Shown in pieces: positions 55,750 to 64,000 of a DNA stretch of 64,000 bases (position 1 is its first letter; each line of letters begins with the position of its first letter). The stretch comes from Amaurobius ferox (Eukaryota > Arthropoda > Arachnida > Araneae > Amaurobiidae). The notes under the pieces were generated by a model that was not told the DNA's origin, made no database searches, and saw only the letters and a program-made list of their open reading frames with translations. The stretch spans positions 36,308,484 to 36,372,483 of the forward strand of contig OX578155.1 of the NCBI GenBank assembly GCA_951213105.1. The letters are read 5' to 3'. The translations under genes were made by a program, and so were the position numbers.

Positions 55750-56470
55750 TAGCACAAATACGTAATTCTTACGTATCAAGCAATACGTAATCTTTACGTG
55801 TCAGGCCATACGTAATTATTACGCAAAAATGGTACGTTAGAATACGGTATACCAACCGTTATAAAAAAGGTTATTATTACGTATCCTTATACATAATTAT
55901 TACGTATCCTTATACGTTAATATTACGTATATTCACATACGTTATTATTACGTATATGCACATACGTGTTTATTACGTATCCATATACGTTATTATTACG
56001 TATATCCACATACGTTATTATTACGTATACCCACATACATTATTATTGCGTATCTACATACGTGTATATTACGTATCCACATACGTTATTATTATGTATA
56101 TCCACATATGTTATTATTACGTATCCAGATACATGTTAATTACGTATCACATACGTGTATATTACGTATATCCACATACGTTATTATTACGTATCCAGAT
56201 ACATGTTTATTACATATCATATACGTGTATATTACGTATATTCACATACGTGTTTCTTACGTATATCCACATACATGTTTATAACGTGTTCCCATATGTA
56301 TTTATGCGTTCCCATACACATTTATAATGTATTCCCATACATATTTATATTGTGTTTCTACATGTATTTATTACATGTTTATATTGTGTTTCTACACGTA
56401 TTTATTACGTGTTTATATTGTGTTTCTACACGTATTTATTACGTGTTTATATACATATTTATCACACATT
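55750..56470 (+). repeat. Degenerate TACGTA array (about 21-27 bp units)
   Basis: ATACGTTATTATTACGTATA(TCCAC) and variants are repeated more than twenty times, then decay into TTTATTACGTGTTTATATTGTGTTTCTACACG units (about 56330-56450). The hexamer TACGTA is self-complementary, so the array can form many small cruciforms. Open frames through it (for example 55956-56327) are an artefact of the repeat period. Confidence 0.8.
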
Positions 56471-56589
56471 GGACAACTCTACAGAATAGTGGATGTTGCA
56501 GACATGATATTTACAAAGTTTTATGCATCTTTGTAAAACAAAAATATTGAGCCAGGTGAATATGTTTTTATAATAGATGTCAAATTTTC

Positions 56590-56650
56590 AGATTGTGTTG
56601 ATTTCAATAATGTACTTGAATTTATAAATTTGAAATCAACACAATCTGAA
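56590..56650. repeat. Perfect 19-bp-arm hairpin
   Basis: CAGATTGTGTTGATTTCAA is followed about 23 bp later by its exact reverse complement TTGAAATCAACACAATCTG. Within the fold-back-like element. Confidence 0.8.
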
Positions 56651-57829
56651 ACAGTATCTTTAAAATTTAAAATACATTCATCTAAATCATATTTTTACAA
56701 AGATACGATATATCAAATGTGTCATATATGCAAAATTTACAATACTATAGAATCACTTTGTTCATATGTAATAAAATTTTTATTTAAATTTATATTATAT
56801 ATTGTTAATACAATAATTTTAATGCAAAAATGTTTTTTTCCTTTATTTTCAGTTTATATTTAAATATATTTTTAATTCTAATTATTTCTAAATATTGCAA
56901 AAATTATAATCTACTACATTATGAAATATAATTTTAAATCTAAAAGTTAAGCTATTTTAAATTGAAAATAACTTAAAAATACAGAATAAAATTTTGGGAT
57001 ATATTAAAACATATAATACTTAAAACATTTTTGCAATTTTTAAAGAGTTAATTTTTTAAAAGTAAACTTCAATACTAAAAATATATAAAAAAAACAATAT
57101 TAATAATATTGTAATTAAGTTTATAGGCTATTTTAAATTATATATGTGCATGCTAAAACTACACATCTCTGATCAATGGTGGTATCATGCAACTGTGATG
57201 ATTTTTAAGAGTGAAAACAGTAAGTAAGGGCACAGAGGCCAAGCAGAACATGTTTCTAGATACACAGAACACAAACTGTTTCACAATTATTTCTAAAAAT
57301 TGCAAAAATTATAATCTACTACATTATGAAATATAATTTTGTGTGTAATGTTTTTAAAAAAATTCCCAGAATTACGTGTATTTTTATTTCTTGTACGTAT
57401 CATGTTTATTTTCTTTTAAGTATAAGGCTTTTTTAACTTCTTCCAGGTATTTTTTTTTATTTTTTTAAAGTATCAAATTATTTTAATTTAGTATTGTGTT
57501 TTTTAACATTTCACCCCTGTATCAACTTTTTTTTTTTAATTTGTTCTAAGTAGCATATTATTTTAAAATTTCTTCCTAGTATATATTTTTTTTTAATTCT
57601 TCCAAATCTTGTATTTAAAAAAATTATACCGAAATATCGTTTTTTAAATGCTTATAAATGAGACTTTTCTGTACAATTTTTTTTTCTTTATGAAAATTCG
57701 ACTATTCATGTTTTCACATTTCTTTCAGTGTCAATTTCAAAATGTACTCTTGTTCATAATGAAATCTTTTCCTTTTTAACACTTTACAACATAGTTGAAA
57801 AGTGTTTATTTACTGTAACTATAAAGACA

Positions 57830-58625
57830 ACAGAAATTGCAAAATTTCAGATTTTTGGGGCTCTTAGTTTTTCAGTTATTGACTTTCAAAAAAGCGAAAT
57901 CTGCCAAAGTTTTGAAATCTTTAAACAGCTGTAGATCAAAAACTATTTAACCTAGAGAGCTTAAATTAGTGTCATTTTCTTTTGCTTTTAATGAGTCTTA
58001 ATTTGATATATAACATGACGATACTATTTCAAATTTGAATTTTTTTGAAAAGCTTCAAAAAAAATTTTTTTTAAATCTCAAAAACACCCCTTTTAATTTT
58101 TTTGAAAAAAAAAATATATGCTTTATAGACTACTTGTATGCCAAGTTTCATAATGGGAAGCCAATGGGTTCCTATGAAAATTATTTTTTTTTGTATTAAA
58201 CTATAAGTGAAATTAGCTAAATTACAAAAAATAATTTAATTTCCATAGGAACCCCTTAACGACAGACTATGAAATTTGGCACACAAATAGTCCCTTAATG
58301 TCTTTAATATATATATATATATATAAAAAATTTTTTTTTGGATTTTCTAAAAAAAAAATTTTTTTTTTTAAATTGGAGTTTTTAAAAAATTACAAAGAGT
58401 TAGAATACCGTAATCATGTTGTATATCAAATTAAGGTTCATTGAAAACAAAAGCATGACACTAAATTTAGCTCTGTGTAAAATATTTTTTGATTTACAAC
58501 CGTTTAAAGATTTCTAAACTTTGCCAGATTTGGCTTTTTAAAAAAAGTAAATAACTGAAAATCTAAAAGCCCCCAAAATCTGAAATTTTACAGTTTTTGT
58601 AAACTTTACTGGTACTATCACTGTA
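57830..58625. repeat. Long imperfect palindrome, arms about 390 bp
   Basis: 57830-58195 and the reverse complement of 58230-58625 align along their length. Shared blocks include GAAATCTTTAAACAG.TGTAGATCAAAAA, CTTAATTTGATAT.TAACATGA and GGGTTCCTATG.AAATTA. The centre is near 58210. A third copy in the left-arm orientation lies at 59470-59960 and extends the match through TTTTTGGTACAGTGATAGTACC. A transcript across this region would form long double-stranded RNA. Confidence 0.8.
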
Positions 58626-60176
58626 CCAAAAATGATCGATTTCTGAGGTATCAAGGTTCAAACCATTAATTGATTTGACACGGAGTAACATATACTTAGT
58701 ACATAACTCATTAACCACTTTTCCAGGTGAATTGAAAAGAAATTCCAGACCAGTAATTTTAACATAAAATGCGGGCACATCCCTATTTAGTTACAAATTT
58801 GATTAAAGAATCTTAACAATTTAACTCCACTATTCAAAAAAAGTTATATTAAATCAGGAGAAAAAAATACACATTTTTTGTTTTTACAAATAAATTTTGA
58901 CATTTTTAATAAAAAATACATGTAAATGCAGCAAAATTGAACTACTGAAATATTTAAAAGAATTTAATGTTTTTTTTTCACTGAAGACAATAAAAAGAAA
59001 TAGTCTAAACTGATGTCCTTAAATATGGGCATTGCAAATTGTTCACAATGACAGACATTAAAGATATGCAAAAACTACACTGTAAAAAGCCACAGCCATT
59101 GAATAATTAATGTCAATTCAGCAATGTCAAAAGAATGTCATTAAAATAGAAAAAATATTGTAAAATGTATATAATATTCTTGGCAACAGTTGTCCAAAAT
59201 GGAGCACAAACTCTGCATTTTTGTTTTTATACGGAATCAAATGGACACATGGCAGCCTTTATTTAGAAGTTACGAGTACAGCATAATACTTGGCGAAATT
59301 TTTCGAAAATGGCATACAAAGTGGGCAGTTCTGTTTTTCAACTAGTAAAAAAAACAGAATTTTCACAAAATTCCCTGACTTTTCCCAGTTGAGTGGCCAC
59401 CCTGAATATTAAGTGTGTAGCAAATTGTAAAAATTGAGAACATATGTGGGCTGAATGTATGAAAAAACGGGCTAATGAGTTATGTACTAAATGTATGTCA
59501 TTTTGTGCCAAATCACTTAATGGTTTGAACCTTGATATCTAAAAAATTGATCATTTTTGGTACAGTGATAGTACCAGTAAAGTTTAAAAAAACTGTAAAA
59601 TTTCATATTTTTTGGGCTCTTAGATTTTCAGTTATTCACTTTTTTAAAAAAGCCAAATCTGGTAAAGTTTTGAAATCTTTAAACAGTGGTAGATCAAAAA
59701 CTATTTGACCAAGAGAGCTCAAATTAGTGCAGTCTTTTGTTTTCGATGGACCTTAATTTGATATACAACATGATTATGGTATTTAACTCTTTTTTAAAAT
59801 TGGAGTTTCTAAAGTAAATACAAACTAAAAGAGAAATTGTTTTTTGAAAATAGCATAGTCATATCAAATTAAAACCCATTGAAAGAAAAAAAATGACACC
59901 AATTTGAGATCTCTAGGTCAAATACTTTTTTTTTTGCCAAATTTCGCAAATATAATTAGTCGAAAAAATTCTAAGTATATTTTTAATTCTAATTTCTAAC
60001 AATTGCAAAAATTATAATTACTACGTTATGAAATATAATTTTGCGGTGTTTTTAAAATAATTCTAAGAATTATGTGTGTTTTTATTTCTTTTAAGTATCA
60101 TGTTTTCTTTTAAAATCAAATTATTCTTTAACATGTTTTTTTATAGATTTTAGTTTTAGACATACATGTATAATTA

Positions 60177-60302
60177 CACTAAATGAAAGTTGCTTCAGTT
60201 ATTATTATATAGATTAAATTTAATTTATTATAAACACTAACCAACACTAAATAAGTATTTTTACTTGCAGGTAGGTTATACATGAAGCAACTTTCATTTA
60301 GT
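60177..60302. repeat. Perfect 19-bp-arm inverted repeat
   Basis: ACTAAATGAAAGTTGCTTC near 60178 is matched by GAAGCAACTTTCATTTAGT near 60284-60302. The spacer is about 87 bp. Within the fold-back-like element, close to its GC-rich block. Confidence 0.75.
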
Positions 60303-60767
60303 ATAAGTATACCGTCTTTAAGTTTAAAATACATAAAAACATGTAAAAGAATAATTTCTGATTTTACAATATTAGAAATAAACATGCATGCATGACAACA
60401 AATGCAATCTCGGACCACGTTTTCATTTAATCTCCCCTTAGATAGTATTAAATGCGAGCATGGATGCACATACCACGATGCTGAAAACATGCACTTTTCC
60501 CGTTTGCTTTTAAAGCAATATGTGCATACATACAACAAAGCTAGGAAGATATATAAAATAAAATAAAATAAAAGTTAAAGCTAAAGCTAAATATAATTAA
60601 ATAATTTAAAATATATAAATTAAGCAACATGTTAACCTAACACGGAAAAATCAAGTTCAAGATACAAACCTACAAACATGGCGCGAAACGTAAAGAATGA
60701 TTACTGCACTCAGTGTTGCCAGATGGACAAAGCTTATGGCTTCGTCCCCTGAGGTAGAAATGAGTCC

Positions 60768-60799
60768 GTTCTGGAAGCTTCCAGAACTGCGTGACGTCA
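60768..60799. promoter_or_regulatory. Heat-shock-element-like perfect palindrome next to TGACGTCA (CRE-like)
   Basis: GTTCTGGAAGCTTCCAGAAC (60768-60787) is a perfect 20-bp palindrome containing TTCnnGAAnnTTCnnGAA, four alternating heat-shock units in exact 5-bp phase. TGACGTCA follows at 60792-60799. Both sit in the only GC-rich part of the 5.45-kb element, where CpG is also locally retained. By sequence this is a strong candidate for stress-responsive control of transcription from the element; function is not shown. Confidence 0.45.
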
Positions 60800-61392
60800 C
60801 GGTGGGGTTAGAACTTGGGAGGGTGAAGATAAACAAGAAGGGATACATGAAAATGCCTTCGGGAAAAGGGTTCGAGAACAAAGCTGAAAGAGGATTTGAG
60901 CAAGAGGGAAGCGTTAATGGTTATTTTTACGTATGAAAAATGGTAACTTTAATGTAATAAAAACGGTTATTTTAATGTAAAATAAACAGTAATACATACG
61001 TATTTAAAACGGTATTTCTACAAACGGTATGTTCATACACGGTAATTCATACGTATGATATACGGTATTTTTATATACCGTTTACTCATAACGGTATTAT
61101 AACCGATGTATTACCGTTTATCGTATAACACATACGAAAATATAACGTATAAACGGTTTAACAACGGTTATAATACCGTATGTGTGTTACCTGGGTATAA
61201 TAAAAGTTTAAGAGTTATGCAACTCTATTTTTGCAATCAAAAGTGCTATTGCTTATATAAGACACATTGCAAAATAAAGGGATTTTGAAGAAGAGCATGG
61301 CACTGAAAAGGGCGGTTTTTTTTTCTATAATGTTTATTTAAATCAGTATCAGACATGTTAGAGAGAAGCAAACAGTCAAATATTAATTGAGA

Positions 61393-64000
61393 CATGGAGT
61401 TAGAAGTAAGGAGGAAAATCTGCATGTTGAGAAAACGCCAAAACCATTTGAGACAGTAATTCAGGGGGCGCTAGTGAGTGTTCTGACGTTATACATTGTA
61501 TGCAGTTCTACGGCAAAAAGCTGGTTTGCATTAAATAAAATTTATTTAAACTGTTTATTTCGAAGAAATGAATTAGCGGCTCAATGTACATTATAGTTCA
61601 AACAATGAAGAAAATTTCTATGCACTAATTCACGGGAAAAATAGTTGGGAAATATTTTTTTTTAATTTTAAAATAACTCATTCATTTGCGAGAAGTGTCA
61701 TGCGCAGTGCGTCTAAACATGACGTCATTGGATGTGGCAAAAGCAGGAAAATGAAAAATTATTTCGGACTTTGGCGCAATATTGGGATGTCAATAATTTA
61801 AATTTAGATCAACACAAGTTTTTAGAGGTATGTTTATTTTCTTCAATCTAGTATTTAATTCTTTTAGATAAATTAATTATTATTCAAAAACTGTCCCATC
61901 CATACTTTATAGATGGAATACATTCTTATGTATATATCGTAAAAATTGGAAATAGCAATCATAACAATCGAGCTGATGTTCTGTTTATAGCTGAATGTGA
62001 TGTTGACGTTTTAGTTAATTTAGAGCATTTGCTGGTACAAATGATTGCTAAAAAAAGTATTTGTCAATTTACTTTAATGCATGTCGAACTATATTGTGTT
62101 TTCACTTTTAAACAAAATATGTATATTTTGATTTTACATGGATAGGGAAATTCAAAGATAATTTAAGCTTTTGTAATCGAAAATTTTTTCCATGTATTGA
62201 ACAAAGGTACATATAATTTGTTACATCATTTGTGCAATAGTATGAAATAAAATTATTTTATTTTAAATGTGCTTTTTAACTTTTAGAGTGTGTGTGGTTG
62301 TTCTGTGTTTTTATCCCGAAAAAGGAGATTGATTTTGTTTCTCAAACTCATATGTTGCAAATTTTGTATCAAATTGCCCATGTTACTTTACATTCATTTT
62401 TAAAGCATTTGAGCAATTTATTTTAAAAGATCTCCATTTGATTGGAAAAGTGTTGCATGTAAATTACATATACTCAGCATTGGAGTGCAGTAGTATTATA
62501 ATCACATTTAGAATATATATATATAGTAAATTCATATTTTATCAGTTTTACTAAAGAGTTGGAGTATTTGAATTCTTTTAGAATGGTCTGCTCTATATCA
62601 AGATATCACTAACTAAATGTGTTACATCTTTTGGAGGTGCCAACTAATGATATATCATCATAGAGTGGAGTGGAGCGAGACCGTTTCAGGGCATGAAATA
62701 AGAAAGGGGTGTTGTATAGGGGTTTGCTCTATCAAGATATCACTAACTAAATGTGTTATATCATTAGTTGGGACATCCAAAAGATGTATCATCATAGAGT
62801 GGAGTGGAGAGAGACCGTTTCAGGGCATGAAATGAGAAAAGGGTGTTGCATATAATTACTTTGAAATTTTTTTTCTTTGGACCAGTTTCAGCTCATACAA
62901 AATTATGATTTTTTTATTCAATATTTCTTTTTAAACAACTGTGCTTATAAATATTAGTGAGGCCCTTGAGTGTTCTGCACATAAGTAATTTAAAAACTGA
63001 TTTATTCATGGAATATCTACTATAATAGAATACAACGCTCTATCACTGTCTGCATAGCCACAACACAAAAGGATATATTATAACATCTATTGTTGTGTTG
63101 TAAATAAATAAAAATGAATTCAATATCCAGCTTCACTTTCAGTATCTCATGTCATACGCAAGTTAAAAGCACTAGAATTCTCCACTGTTGTAAAAATGGG
63201 TCCAATGTAAAAATGGGTGTAAAAATGGCTTCATTTTCAGTATCCGAGGTCATCATTCAATATAGAACTCCAGAATATTGTTCTTTCTATATAGATTTAA
63301 GGTGTTAAAATATAAAGCCACAAGTTATGGCAATATTAAGTACTGGGAGATGCATCGCCATACAATTCGTATTTCCAAGATTAACAGTGATTGAAATAAC
63401 AATGACAGAAATCAAATAATGCAGCTGTTAAACATGGCTAATAGAATTTCATCATTACATTACCATGTCAGAAATGAACGTGTAAGGGTTGTTGATCACC
63501 AAAATTTGAACTAACATTGGGAAATAAATTATACACTAAAAGGAGGTATAGTATTTTAAAATCTTCATTGCTGTTAAAAATAATTAAATACATGTCAGAA
63601 ATGACAGTTAATATATATCAAAATGAGTAATAAAATTGTGTTTTTATCTTATCTGTTAATAGCAAAATCCCAAAACTTCAAACATATATGGAACAAAACT
63701 AGTGTTCTTCAACTGACTTAAAATATTTTATTTTAGGTCAGTTGCTATGTCGCCATCTAATGGATGAACAGGATGATTTTTTGGGCAATATCGTAATGTC
63801 ATAGATTCTCAGAGACAAATGTGTTTCAACAATTTCACTAAATAATATAAAAATTTTATAAAAATATTTTTTTCACAAGTCAATATATAATTTCTTAAAC
63901 GTCACCCAATTTCCATTGTGTAAGTTTTTACTGGTGTAATTAGAAGATGAAAACACATCCCTGGGTATACAGTGACAGAAATGACAAATTTGCATTTTTA
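61393..64000 (-). mobile_element. P-superfamily-like transposon, second copy, left half, runs off right edge
   Basis: Begins with the same end CATGGAGTTAGAAGTAAGGA as 15364 and is highly similar to 15364-17934 throughout. Copy-specific differences include a 3-bp and a 27-bp indel in the exon-like frame (61852-62145), a 30-bp inversion at 62758-62787, and short indels near 63210. The 8 bp before it are AATTGAGA; the matching right-hand duplication should lie outside the window. Strand is given by analogy with the THAP exon of copy 1. Confidence 0.85.
61852..62145 (+). pseudogene. Unidentified exon-like open frame, copy 2
   Basis: 97 codons following CTTCAATCTAG, in the same phase as 15824-16093. 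It keeps HSYVYIVKIGNSNHNNRADV and ECDVDVLVNLEHLLVQMIAK despite indels. The adjacent exon-like stretch at about 62290 carries a TGA where copy 1 has TTA. The family is not recognised. Confidence 0.25.

Larger units (their letters stand above)
55744..61195. mobile_element. Large unclassified fold-back-like element with TACCCAGGTA ends (5.45 kb)
   Basis: The left terminus CCCAGGTAGCACAAATACG and the right terminus (reverse complement CCCAGGTAACACACATACGG) are inverted repeats with a few differences, flanked by TA on both sides (55742-55743 and 61196-61197). Subterminal regions on both sides are packed with TACGTA or ACGGTA motifs. The interior has a long palindrome, several exact hairpins and a GC-rich block with HSE- and CRE-like sites near the right end. 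No transposase was found. A TA duplication is compatible with several superfamilies, so it is left unclassified. Confidence 0.65.

Noticed and set aside
55956..56550. Overlapping open frames of 123, 131 and 69 codons
   Set aside because: They are produced by the TACGTA repeat array, in which several frames stay open. The peptides are Tyr/Ile/His-rich low complexity and not protein-like.

Overview
This window looks like repeat-rich, AT-rich intergenic DNA from an arthropod nuclear genome, most likely a chelicerate and possibly a spider. The inference rests on a Naiad-type Penelope-like element with an N-terminal GIY-YIG domain (a clade reported as abundant in spiders), a Jockey-like LINE family, P, hAT, MULE, piggyBac and Helitron elements side by side, and a single-exon C2H2 zinc-finger gene with EKPFVCEIC linkers. 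I see no bacterial operons, no CRISPR array, and no tRNA or rRNA gene. The only candidate intact cellular gene is the 16-finger protein at 27554-28894. Almost everything else is transposon sequence or decayed remnants, many of them nested.

Layout. 1-3.1 kb: a Naiad-type element on the minus strand, running off the left edge, with a possible pseudo-LTR. 4.5-5.9 kb: an internally deleted DNA transposon with long inverted ends. 6.1-7.2 kb: a hAT-type element with an 8-bp duplication and a Helitron-like element inside it. 8.2-8.9 kb: a 226-bp tandem repeat. 9.6-12.6 kb: a broken MULE transposase gene split by a hAT element whose 8-bp duplication is perfect. 14.4-27.0 kb: a dispersed repeat (called H here), split by an 8.5-kb P-superfamily-like transposon (15364-23908) that itself carries a Helitron-like element with a 300-bp satellite. 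The uninterrupted H copy at 43.6-46.1 kb supplies the empty target site. 25.4-26.9 kb: a LINE fragment with a possible 3' transduction. 27.5-29.3 kb: the zinc-finger gene and its decayed finger tail. 29.6-31.2 kb: a PIF/Harbinger-like non-autonomous element made largely of a ~187-bp tandem repeat. 31.2-32.0 kb: a second Penelope-like fragment. 34.1-39.5 kb: a full-length, nearly intact Jockey-like LINE with a 13-bp target duplication. 39.6-40.6 and 46.2-47.2 kb: two copies of an unclassified repeat E. 42.1-43.5 kb: a THAP-domain remnant and a truncated LINE. 47.2-48.4 kb: a zinc-finger fragment and a second, unrelated Jockey fragment. 49.1-54.1 kb: a piggyBac remnant (TTAA duplication) containing a 3.9-kb LINE copy with a 15-bp duplication. 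55.7-61.2 kb: a 5.45-kb fold-back-like element with TACCCAGGTA ends, TACGTA arrays and a long internal palindrome. 61.4-64.0 kb: the left half of a second copy of the P-like transposon, running off the right edge.

The most informative results are the nesting relationships, proven by target duplications or an empty site; a candidate programmed -1 frameshift (CCCAAAA in correct phase) conserved in two copies of the Jockey-like ORF1; the P-like transposon with a THAP exon; and the large unclassified fold-back element carrying a perfect four-unit heat-shock-type palindrome next to a TGACGTCA site.
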